A DNA stretch of 5,576 bases, taken from the NCBI GenBank assembly GCA_905236735.1, contig CAJOOU010000041.1, positions 1 through 5,576 on the forward strand. The letters are read 5' to 3'. This document shows, in pieces, positions 1-5,480 of the stretch. Numbering within the stretch: position 1 is the first letter of the stretch; each line of letters starts with the position of its first letter. The notes beneath the pieces are model-generated. The model saw only the letters and a list, made by a program, of their open reading frames with translations, ran no database searches and had not been told where the DNA came from. The position numbers were made by a program, and so were the translations under genes. Source of the DNA: an uncultured Eubacterium sp. Its GTDB lineage: Bacteria > Bacillota > Clostridia > Lachnospirales > Lachnospiraceae.

Positions 1-726
1 ACCCTTGCCGAAAGAGGAAATGATGGTGAAACTGCATCATATGAGCTCAGAGTCAAAGACTCCGGCATAGGTATGAGCAGGGAGTTTGCGGAAAAGGTTT
101 TTGATGCATTTGAGAGAGAAAAGACATCGACTGTAAGCGGTATCCAGGGTACGGGACTAGGTATGGCGATAACGAAAAACATAGTTGACCTTATGGGCGG
201 AAATATTATCGTCAATACTGAAAAAGGAAAGGGCACAGAGTTTGTCATATACTTAAGCTTTAAGATATGGCACAAAGGCGAAGGTGAGGACGAGGATAAT
301 GCGGAAGATGTAAGTGCTCCGGAAGCTGAGCTTGGCAATATGAGGATACTTTTGGTTGATGACAATGAGATTAACCGGGAGATAGCCACCCTGCTTTTGG
401 AGGAGGAAGGAGCCGAGATAGAAACGGCCTCAAACGGAAGGCTTGCATATGAGGCAGTCAAAAATTCCGAGCCGGGATATTTCGATCTTGTGCTTATGGA
501 TGTGCAGATGCCCGAGATGAACGGATATGAAGCGACCAGAGCTATAAGAGCGCTGGAAGATGAAAGACTGTCCAAGGTCATAATTGTGGCTATGACGGCT
601 AATGCCTTTAGTGAGGATGTAAAGGATGCACTTTTGGCCGGGATGGATGCACATCTTTCCAAACCTATAGATATAGACAGGATGAAAGAAGTACTTGGAG
701 AGATAATGGGGAAAAAACATGTATGA
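1..726 (+). CDS. Hybrid sensor histidine kinase, C-terminal part (ATPase domain plus receiver), 5' end outside window
   Basis: The frame is open from base 1 to the TGA at 724-726, giving 241 residues of a longer protein. The first ~90 residues are the end of a HATPase_c domain: a G1 box DSGIGM (fragment residues 20-25), then FEREKTSTVSGIQ and a G2 box GTGLGM (50-55), which form the ATP lid. An acidic linker (about 93-112) follows. A receiver domain covers about 114-237, with the acidic pair D120-D121, phospho-acceptor Asp167 in LMDVQMPEMNG, the switch Thr199 in AMTAN, and Lys221 in LSKPID. All key receiver residues are present. The H-box/dimerisation helix and any sensor region lie upstream, unseen. 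In such kinases phosphate passes from the kinase histidine to the attached receiver, and often to a separate phosphotransfer protein. The signal cannot be inferred here. The stop overlaps the start of a truncated LysR-type ORF, suggesting the two were co-transcribed. Confidence 0.95.
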   Translation, partial: TLAERGNDGETASYELRVKDSGIGMSREFAEKVFDAFEREKTSTVSGIQGTGLGMAITKNIVDLMGGNIIVNTEKGKGTEFVIYLSFKIWHKGEGEDEDNAEDVSAPEAELGNMRILLVDDNEINREIATLLLEEEGAEIETASNGRLAYEAVKNSEPGYFDLVLMDVQMPEMNGYEATRAIRALEDERLSKVIIVAMTANAFSEDVKDALLAGMDAHLSKPIDIDRMKEVLGEIMGKKHV

Positions 727-841
727 TATCAGATTAAAACAAATCGAATGCTTTCTGGCGGTGGCAGAGAGTCTCAATATTACCCGTACGGCGGAAAAAC
801 TCTACATCAGTAACCAAATAATTCCCGGGCCTTGCCATTAG
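719..841 (+). pseudogene. LysR-type regulator remnant: N-terminal helix-turn-helix only, truncated
   Basis: The ATG at 719-721 overlaps the kinase stop by 8 nt and opens a 40-codon ORF ending in TAG at 839-841. Residues 1-33 (MYDIRLKQIECFLAVAESLN, then ITRTAEKLYISNQ) match the start of the LysR-family winged helix-turn-helix, whose usual form is LRQLxxFLAVAExxNFTRAAExLHISQPAxSRQI. The match stops in the recognition helix. The last seven residues (IIPGPCH) are encoded by the inverted repeat of a terminator. Full LysR regulators are about 290-310 residues, with an effector-binding domain that is wholly absent here. No continuation is visible in any frame before the convergent permease gene. I infer a 3' deletion that joined the gene start to terminator DNA near 817-820. 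The product could not bind DNA in the normal way. A functional short peptide is possible but has no support. An active-looking 8-nt overlap with the kinase suggests the loss is fairly recent. Confidence 0.8.
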
Positions 842-858
842 CCCGGGAATTTCTTTTT
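820..858 (+). terminator. Rho-independent terminator between convergent units
   Basis: Perfect 11-bp arms AATTCCCGGGC (820-830) and GCCCGGGAATT (841-851) enclose a 10-nt loop and are followed on the + strand by TTTCTTTTTA. It ends the kinase/LysR-remnant transcript. It also lies 5 nt beyond the stop of the leftward permease gene. Read leftward, the tail is only AATTATTTGG, so termination of the ABC operon here is possible but weaker. Confidence 0.85.
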
Positions 859-1669
859 ATTCAAGATTCAGTTTGTTTTTGATAATGTAGCGGTTTAAAA
901 AGTAGTAAATCAGAACATATAGGATTTCAACGAGCAAAAGCGGCAACATAATTGAACTCAGCAGTTTGCCTGAATCGTAGTCGGGGGAGAATATATATGA
1001 CCAGAAACCTGTTCCCATAAGTAAAAGGGAAGTTATGGTCTGCTCAAAGATGTATATCACGACAAATGTACCTGCTGCGGCCAGGATATGATGCTTTGAA
1101 AAAAGCTGTGCCACGCTCATGCATAAATATATTGAAAGCAGACCTTCCATGATTTCGAAAATAAACAAGGCAATAAAGTATATTATGATGGCAGAGACGC
1201 TCATTTCCGTATAATCCGCCATGTCCGTTAATACTTCCGGTAAATAGCTTATGGCCTGACGAAAATCATCATTGTAAGAGAAGATTACAAATGATAAAAC
1301 CGAAACAAGTCCGCATATTATAACCCAGCTGATATTGGAGAGAAATTTGCCCCAAAATACTGTCATGGTTTTTACCGGCAGGGTATGTGTAAGGTAGCCC
1401 TGGTCTTTAAACATTGTCCTGTAGTAGCAGGCGAAAAGATAGATTACGGTAAAGGCGTTGGCTACTACGAGGGAGAGAAAGTATGTTAATGTTATAACTC
1501 CCGAAAACAGGTTTGGTGCTGCGCTGTATACTTCGTTAGATGACGAATTAATGATAACAGGGTTATATTCGAGTCTGGCAAGTACTGACAAAAGTAATAT
1601 AACCAGCTGCAGCGGCAAAAGTATGCGCATAGTGCTTTTAAACTCATATTTCATTATTTTACCTAACAT
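857..1669 (-). CDS. ABC-2 type transporter permease (YtrA-operon type)
   Basis: The 270-residue protein is strongly hydrophobic. About six membrane segments can be seen, near residues 15-32, 56-82, 111-131, 157-182, 195-216 and 238-258. The N-terminal MLGKIMKYEFKSTMR is a typical short basic cytoplasmic lead. The stretch YYRTMFKDQGYLTHTLPVK (82-100) after the second helix is a signature I associate with Clostridia permeases paired with YtrB-like ATPases. It would form a complex in the cytoplasmic membrane with the ATPase encoded just upstream. The substrate is unknown. Related systems have been linked to envelope stress or peptide-antibiotic response, but that is family knowledge, not something seen here. 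The start is set by a GGGAGG site (1682-1677, 7-nt spacing), and the gene overlaps the end of the ATPase gene by 7 nt, implying coupled translation. It is the last gene of the operon. Confidence 0.88.
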   Translation of the reverse strand: MLGKIMKYEFKSTMRILLPLQLVILLLSVLARLEYNPVIINSSSNEVYSAAPNLFSGVITLTYFLSLVVANAFTVIYLFACYYRTMFKDQGYLTHTLPVKTMTVFWGKFLSNISWVIICGLVSVLSFVIFSYNDDFRQAISYLPEVLTDMADYTEMSVSAIIIYFIALFIFEIMEGLLSIYLCMSVAQLFSKHHILAAAGTFVVIYIFEQTITSLLLMGTGFWSYIFSPDYDSGKLLSSIMLPLLLVEILYVLIYYFLNRYIIKNKLNLE

Positions 1670-2361
1670 TTGAATACCTCCCTGAAAAGTGCATCTATTG
1701 ATTTACCTTCGGCGTTTCTGATATCGTCGGCATCTCCGAACAGTCTGACAGTGCCTTCCTGAAGGAAGATAATATGGTCTAAAATCGACTCGATTTCGGA
1801 AATGAGATGAGTGGACAAAAGGATAGCCGCTTCGTTGTCGTAGTTGGTGAGTATGGTCCTTAAAATAAAGTCGCGTGAAGCAGGGTCTACCCCGGCGATG
1901 GGCTCATCAAGTATATAGAGTTTTGCGCGTCTGCTCATGACCATTACAAGCTGAAGTTTTTCCTTTGTACCCTTGCTCATGTTTTTGAGTCTTTTTTTAG
2001 GCTCAATTTCGAGAGCATTAAGCATATCGCAGGCTCTGTTTATGTCGAAATCCTCGTAAAAATCCTTGAAATAATCAAGCATATCTGTGGTTTTCATCCA
2101 GTCATCGAAGTATGTACGCTCCGGCAGATAGGAAACAACAGCTTTTGTTTCCGGCCCTACCGGCTTTCCATCTATAAGTATCTGGCCTTTTGTTGGGGTA
2201 AGCAGGCCTGTTGCAAGCTTTATAAATGTGGTTTTACCGCTTCCGTTAGGACCCAAAAGTCCGGTTATCTGACCGCTTTTAAGGGAAATGTTTACTTCTC
2301 TTAAAGCAGGGAAGGAACCGTAGTTTTTGCAGAGCCCCTGTGACTCAAGTATTACTGACAT
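1663..2361 (-). CDS. ABC transporter ATP-binding protein (YtrB-like)
   Basis: The 232-residue single ATPase domain energises the permease encoded downstream. Seen in order: a Walker A loop GPNGSGKT (37-44), an ABC signature variant NMSKGTKEK (127-135), Walker B LYILDEP (148-154) with catalytic Glu153, D-loop GVDPASRD (157-164), and the switch histidine in STHL (His185). The Q-loop region reads SYLPERTYF (77-85) with no glutamine at the usual spot, which is common in this subgroup of exporter-type ATPases. Every other catalytic element is intact. The start is supported by an AAAGGAGG site (2376-2369) inside the end of the regulator gene, and the two genes overlap by 10 nt. The domain order and the partner permease point to an efflux or membrane-protection role rather than uptake, since no binding-protein gene is present. 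The substrate cannot be assigned. Confidence 0.93.
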   Translation of the reverse strand: MSVILESQGLCKNYGSFPALREVNISLKSGQITGLLGPNGSGKTTFIKLATGLLTPTKGQILIDGKPVGPETKAVVSYLPERTYFDDWMKTTDMLDYFKDFYEDFDINRACDMLNALEIEPKKRLKNMSKGTKEKLQLVMVMSRRAKLYILDEPIAGVDPASRDFILRTILTNYDNEAAILLSTHLISEIESILDHIIFLQEGTVRLFGDADDIRNAEGKSIDALFREVFKC

Positions 2362-2732
2362 ATCTCGTCCTCCTTTCCGCTTACATCTGTGAGAAGAATT
2401 TTGATTTCTTCTTGTGTAAGCCCGAGATGTTCCATGTTTTTAAGAAACTCTTTAGCATAAGCAGCTGCGGTTTGTTTCTTTGCAGTCTCAATCATCTTTT
2501 CATCCTCCGTAATATATCTGCCACTTGTCCTGTTTGAAAAAATTAGTCCGGTGCGTTCAAGCTCTGAAAGGGCTTTTTGCATTGTGTTCGGATTAACGGC
2601 TGCTTCCGCCGCAAGATCTCTTACAGACGGAATCTTTTCGCCGGGTTTGTAGTTCCCGGAAATAATGTCCAGCCTGACTTTCTCCACCAGCTGGGTATAT
2701 ATGGGTTTACCTGAATTAAGCTCCCATGCCAT
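2352..2732 (-). CDS. GntR-family transcriptional regulator, YtrA subfamily
   Basis: At 126 residues it is the usual size for the YtrA branch, which has a winged helix-turn-helix and only a short helical dimerisation tail, with no large effector domain. Residues 10-76 form the GntR DNA-binding domain: PIYTQLVEKVRLDIISGNYK, PGEKIPSVRDLAAEAAVNPN and TMQKALSELERTGLIF are all close to the family pattern, followed by the wing SNRTSGRYIT. Residues 77-126 are predicted helical. It heads the operon with the ABC ATPase and permease, and such regulators usually repress their own operon until a ligand or envelope signal relieves it. The start ATG is preceded by AAAGGAG (2746-2740) at 7 nt. Repeated TTGTATTA-type sequences around its promoter are candidate binding sites. 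They could also affect the divergent acetyltransferase gene. Confidence 0.93.
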   Translation of the reverse strand: MAWELNSGKPIYTQLVEKVRLDIISGNYKPGEKIPSVRDLAAEAAVNPNTMQKALSELERTGLIFSNRTSGRYITEDEKMIETAKKQTAAAYAKEFLKNMEHLGLTQEEIKILLTDVSGKEDEICQ

Positions 2733-2751
2733 AGGTTTTCTCCTTTCTAAG

Positions 2752-2830
2752 TATTATTGTATTAGGTGCGTGGTACAATAGTACAGTAATACAAAATTAT
2801 TTCGTTGTCAAGCATAAAATATTATTGTAT
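2752..2830. promoter_or_regulatory. Candidate GntR operator cluster in the divergent region
   Basis: An 11-bp direct repeat TATTATTGTAT occurs at 2752-2762 and 2820-2830. Inverted copies of the core lie at TTGTATTA (2757-2764) and TAATACAA (2787-2794). Between them is GTACAATAGTAC (2773-2784), a doubled GTAC over the leftward -10/start region. The right-hand direct repeat overlaps the rightward -10. The arrangement suits a dimeric repressor acting on both promoters. Binding by the adjacent GntR protein is inference. Confidence 0.45.
2783..2811 (-). promoter_or_regulatory. Candidate promoter for the GntR/ABC operon
   Basis: On the minus strand a perfect -35 TTGACA (2811-2806) is followed after 17 nt by TACTGT (2788-2783), a weak -10 that is preceded by TGTAT. 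Transcription would begin near 2776, about 44 nt before the regulator ATG. The -35 is convincing. The exact -10 is uncertain. Confidence 0.55.
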
Positions 2831-2833
2831 ATT
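2805..2833 (+). promoter_or_regulatory. Candidate promoter for the HAD-like/GNAT gene, leaderless
   Basis: TTGTCA (2805-2810) and TATATT (2828-2833) are separated by exactly 17 nt. Only six bases (TGTTTT) separate the -10 from the ATG at 2840, so transcription should start at or next to the A of the start codon. Upstream of this ATG there is no purine-rich ribosome site. The -35 shares its bases with the -35 of the leftward promoter. Confidence 0.6.
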
Positions 2834-2839
2834 TGTTTT

Positions 2840-3712
2840 ATGAGTAATTATTTATTGAAGAGAATATATTTTGATGTACAAAGGAAAGAGCCACCTAAAG
2901 AATGGGAAGAATTTTTTGATGTGCAGAAGTTTTCCATGATTACCTTGCAGAGCTGGGATGGGATAGATTTCAGACTTGGATTTAAGGGGCCGGAGGAAAA
3001 GGCTGCAGTTCTTTCGGCCATGGAGTTTGAGTCGGACCTTCTTTTTATCAGCAGTTCGCAGGATCATATTAATCTTGCTTTATCTTTGGGAATTGCCGTT
3101 TTGGGAGTTGAAGAAGAGGGGCATCTTTCCTGTGGATATGTTATAGAGGATATAAATGCTGCGGATGCGGATTATCTCGATAAAATCTACAGAAGGGGAA
3201 AGGGGTTCCCATGAACTGTAGCAGAGACTAAAAGATGCATTATAAGAGAAGAAACGGCAGATGACTTAGGCAGCCTCTATAAAATATATGAAAAGCCGGA
3301 CATAGCATCATCTGTAGAGGCGCTTTATGAGAGGGATAAAGAAGAGGAATATCTGAGGGACTATATAAGGCATATGTATGGGTTTTTTGAGTATGGAATG
3401 TGGGTGATAGTACTTAAGGAAACTTCTGAAATAATAGGCAGGATAGGGTTTGACAACAGGCAGGTCGATGGGGAGGTTGTGCCGGAGATGGGTTATGTGA
3501 TTGACCCGGCGTATCAAAACACGGGAATAGGATATGAGTGTGGCATGGCGGCTCTTTTATATATGAAGGAGAGTCTGGGGATAGAGCATATAAATTGTCT
3601 GATGCCTAAAGACAATTTTCGTAGCGAAATGTTGGCTAAAAAGCTTGGATTTGAATATAAAACTACGATAAATAACTATAAAATGTATGAAATTTTTACA
3701 CAATTTATTTGA
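2840..3712 (+). pseudogene. HAD-like/GNAT two-domain acetyltransferase interrupted by an in-frame TGA
   Basis: The frame from ATG 2840 runs to TGA 3212-3214, continues in exactly the same frame without shift, and ends at TGA 3710-3712 (290 codons, the internal stop being codon 125). The first part, residues 1-124, contains MITLQSWDG and SDLLFISSSQDHINLALSLG, which resembles a degenerate HAD-type Rossmann half, without clear catalytic aspartates. After the stop come TVAETKRCIIREETADDLGS and the rest of a complete GNAT domain, with acetyl-CoA loop QNTGIGYE (motif A) and NFRSEMLAKKLGFEY (motif B). From memory of similar Clostridia proteins, the two parts are one polypeptide and the TGA replaces about one residue in the P-x-x-[IV]-A-x-T-K-R linker. 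No ATG, GTG or TTG lies in frame between the TGA and 3374, which is inside the GNAT fold. A nonsense mutation, a sequencing error or readthrough are the options. The substrate is unknown. An upstream TTG at 2825 is rejected as the start because it lies in the promoter. Confidence 0.75.
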
Positions 3713-3738
3713 CAATAAAGCTTGCAGTTTAGTATAAT
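3709..3738 (+). promoter_or_regulatory. Sigma-A type promoter for the chemoreceptor gene
   Basis: A perfect -35 TTGACA (3709-3714) and perfect -10 TATAAT (3733-3738) are 18 nt apart. The -35 contains the stop codon of the preceding GNAT frame (TGA 3710-3712). Transcription should begin near 3745, giving a leader of about 26 nt that carries the ribosome site AAAGGGAGG (3753-3761), 9 nt before the ATG. Confidence 0.88.
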
Positions 3739-3770
3739 TATAGAAGGTATTTAAAGGGAGGATTTTTAAC

Positions 3771-4604
3771 ATGACAGACGAAGAATACAAAGAGGTTGTA
3801 ATGGCACTGATGCCGATGATAGTGGACCTTATGCACGAAGAGGTTATGATATCTTTTCTTGATGAAGAGGGTATCAACAGAAGGACGGAGATGTCCAATG
3901 ATTTCGGCGTGCCGGCTCCCTGTCCGATAGGGGAAAAGGCAGGTTCCAATTCCGAAATATGGGAGGCAATGAGGACGAAAAAGTCTATTGCATCCATACT
4001 GCCAAAGGAGATACTCGGTGTGGCATTTAAATCAGTTATTACACCGGTTGTCGGCCCCAACGGTAATGTCGTCGGCACACTCAATTTGGCCAAGTCTCTT
4101 AATGTAAGCTCACAAATAGAAGAGGCCACTGAAAAGATGAGCGCTTCACTTCAGCATTCTCTTGCAAGTATAAGTGAGATTACCGACGCTGCTCAGGATA
4201 TGGCGGCAGGAATGAACAGCATTTCCGAAATCGTTAATTCCACAGAAGAAAAGATTGAGGAAGCAAACGGCTTTGTTGGCGGTATAGAGTCCATTGCAAA
4301 CAGGACAAATCTTCTTGCACTTAATGCGGCAATTGAGGCAGCGAGAGCAGGTGAAGCGGGAAAGGGCTTTGCTGTTGTTGCCGAGGAGATGAGAAAGCTG
4401 GCCAAGACCAGCGGAGACTCTGCATCAGAGATAGGAAAGGGACTTTCGGATATTTCAGAGTCTATGCAGCAGGTAGTGGCGCAGGTAAAGGCTTCAAACG
4501 AGATTGCATCTAATCAGGCAGCATCAACTCAGGAAATTACAGCGGCGTTTAATGAACTGTCGGATTCATCGATAAAGCTTGCCGAACTCGCCAAAATGTT
4601 TTAA
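3771..4604 (+). CDS. Soluble methyl-accepting chemotaxis protein with small N-terminal sensor domain
   Basis: The 277-residue protein has no signal peptide, membrane segment or HAMP domain, so it should act in the cytoplasm. Residues 1-110 form a compact alpha/beta sensor of PAS/GAF-like character (MISFLDEEGINRR; CPIGEKAGSNSEIWEAMRTK; VITPVVGPNGNVVGTLNLAK). Residues 111-277 are a helical hairpin with the highly conserved receptor tip IANRTNLLALNAAIEAARAG (175-194) then GKGFAVVAEEMRKLAKTS (197-214), the part that contacts the CheA kinase and CheW. The C-terminal QAASTQEITAAFNELSDSS matches the methylation-helix style. There is no C-terminal NWETF-type tether. The length agrees with a known class of short clostridial cytoplasmic receptors, so I do not regard it as truncated. 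The ligand is unknown. The protein has its own promoter and terminator and no chemotaxis neighbours, implying that cheA/cheW and flagellar genes lie elsewhere. AAAGGGAGG supports the chosen ATG. Confidence 0.93.
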   Translation: MTDEEYKEVVMALMPMIVDLMHEEVMISFLDEEGINRRTEMSNDFGVPAPCPIGEKAGSNSEIWEAMRTKKSIASILPKEILGVAFKSVITPVVGPNGNVVGTLNLAKSLNVSSQIEEATEKMSASLQHSLASISEITDAAQDMAAGMNSISEIVNSTEEKIEEANGFVGGIESIANRTNLLALNAAIEAARAGEAGKGFAVVAEEMRKLAKTSGDSASEIGKGLSDISESMQQVVAQVKASNEIASNQAASTQEITAAFNELSDSSIKLAELAKMF

Positions 4605-4617
4605 TTGAAGATAACTT

Positions 4618-4647
4618 AAGGGACTGCTTTTGGGCAGTCCCTTTTTT
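4618..4647 (+). terminator. Rho-independent terminator after the chemoreceptor gene
   Basis: Arms AAGGGACTGC (4618-4627) and GCAGTCCCTT (4634-4643) form a 10-bp stem with a 6-nt loop, ending in six Ts (4642-4647). It starts 13 nt after the receptor stop. It also lies downstream of the convergent BIG2 gene, but its leftward tail (TTAAGTTATCTT) is poor in Ts, so it mainly serves the + strand. Confidence 0.92.
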
Positions 4648-4666
4648 GGTATTGCGTGCATTTGAT

Positions 4667-5458
4667 CTATTCTTTTACAGTTACGATACAGCTTACTTTT
4701 ACTCCGTCCTCTTTGGCGTATATATATGCCTTTCCTTTTTGCCTGGCAGTAATATTTCCGCCGGAGTCTACGGTGGCTATATTGATATTGCTGCTGCTCC
4801 ATTCGGGTGTTACGCCGGAGCTGACCCTGGCACTTAGAGAGTATTTCTGGCCAGGAGTTAGAGTTATAGCCTGTCTTGAGAGGGTAATAACAGGCTGTTT
4901 TACTGTGACGGTACAGATTTTTTTGGTACCGTCACAGCTAACAGTGATGGTTGCGGTGCCGTGTTTTACGGCTGTGACATTACCCTCGTCGTCTACTGTG
5001 GCTACCGATGTTTTGCTGCTTTTGTAGCTTACCTCATGCCCCGTTGAAGAGGCCGCTTCCAGTTTAAAAGACTGGGTGCGGTAGAGCTTTTTGGTTGTAT
5101 GGGAAAGTGTAATCCGGGTCTTTTCTACGGTGATGCGGCATGAACTTTCGGCTCCTTTTACCTTTGCCGTGATTTTGCAGCTGCCGCTTTTTTTGGCTGT
5201 GACGAGCCCGTAGGTGTTTACACAGGCAACCGACGAATCGGAGCTTTTGAAAGTCGGTGTCTTACCGTTTGATGATACTGCGATAAGGTAAAACTCATCG
5301 CCTATGGACATGGTTTTATTGTATGCGGACAGGATTATTATTGAAAATGAAGAGGAACTCTTCGCATATGCGGTACGCGCGCAAAGCGCCGTTGCCGTAA
5401 AGAAAATAATAATAACAAGGACTGCGGATAATCCTTTTGTAAAGATTTTGCGTGTCAT
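4667..5458 (-). CDS. Secreted protein of three bacterial Ig-like (BIG2) domains
   Basis: The 263-residue protein starts with a signal peptide: MTRKIFTKG, a hydrophobic core (10-25), and a signal peptidase I site at AYA-KS after residue 32. There is no lipobox, because the cysteine in TALC lacks the required small residue before it. Three BIG2-type repeats follow, about 38-112, 115-187 and 190-262. Each has the pattern of a lead strand (ITLSHTTKKLYRTQSFKLEA), W/YKSS or FKSSDSSVA, a VDDEGNVTA-type turn, a KxGTATITV strand and a final C-x-VTV strand. BIG2 modules usually act as surface spacers or adhesion units on larger proteins. Here nothing else is present: no enzyme domain, LPXTG, SLH or cell-wall repeat. 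The protein is therefore probably released or held by a partner. Five of its six mature-region cysteines recur near the last strands. The ATG is set by GGAGGG (5468-5463), 4 nt upstream. Function unknown beyond secretion. Confidence 0.9.
   Translation of the reverse strand: MTRKIFTKGLSAVLVIIIFFTATALCARTAYAKSSSSFSIIILSAYNKTMSIGDEFYLIAVSSNGKTPTFKSSDSSVACVNTYGLVTAKKSGSCKITAKVKGAESSCRITVEKTRITLSHTTKKLYRTQSFKLEAASSTGHEVSYKSSKTSVATVDDEGNVTAVKHGTATITVSCDGTKKICTVTVKQPVITLSRQAITLTPGQKYSLSARVSSGVTPEWSSSNINIATVDSGGNITARQKGKAYIYAKEDGVKVSCIVTVKE
4903..4937. repeat. Perfect 12-bp inverted repeat inside the BIG2 gene
   Basis: CTGTGACGGTAC (4903-4914) and GTACCGTCACAG (4926-4937) are exact reverse complements around an 11-nt AT-rich centre. 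In the messenger this is a stable stem-loop that codes for SCDGTKKICTVTV at the end of the second Ig-like domain. It has no T-run after it on either strand, so it is not a standard terminator. Confidence 0.8.
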
Positions 5459-5480
5459 AAAACCCTCCGTTTCGCACGCA

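Noticed and set aside
430..777. A 115-residue minus-strand frame under the receiver domain
   Set aside because: It lies opposite conserved kinase coding sequence and has no start signal or family resemblance.
719..858. The short LysR-like ORF plus hairpin as a leader-peptide attenuator
   Set aside because: The hairpin is followed at once by the end of a convergent gene, so there is no downstream gene to control; a truncated regulator explains the sequence better.
2825..2839. TTG at 2825 as the start of the HAD-like/GNAT gene, adding five residues
   Set aside because: It lies within the predicted -10 region and has no ribosome site; the ATG at 2840 fits the protein start better.
3212..3214. 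TGA as a selenocysteine codon or a reassigned codon
   Set aside because: TGA is used as an ordinary stop at 724-726 and 3710-3712, no obvious selenocysteine-insertion hairpin follows, and the position is a linker rather than a catalytic site.
3211..3231. ATGA overlap at 3211-3214 as a translational coupling site for the GNAT part
   Set aside because: The ATG is in a different frame from the GNAT domain and ends after six codons (TAA), so the overlap is chance.
3374..3712. A separate 112-residue acetyltransferase starting at ATG 3374
   Set aside because: The ATG lies inside the GNAT fold: clearly related coding sequence (REETADDLGSLYKIYEK and onward) continues upstream to the TGA at 3212, and there is no ribosome site before 3374.
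3557..4129. A 190-residue open frame on the minus strand
   Set aside because: It is antisense to the GNAT end and the chemoreceptor start, runs across a near-perfect promoter, and has no recognisable domain or ribosome site.
4656..5027. A 123-residue + strand frame rich in hydrophobic residues
   Set aside because: It is the mirror of the Thr/Val/Ser-rich BIG2 repeats on the other strand; repeated codons give a false membrane-like protein.
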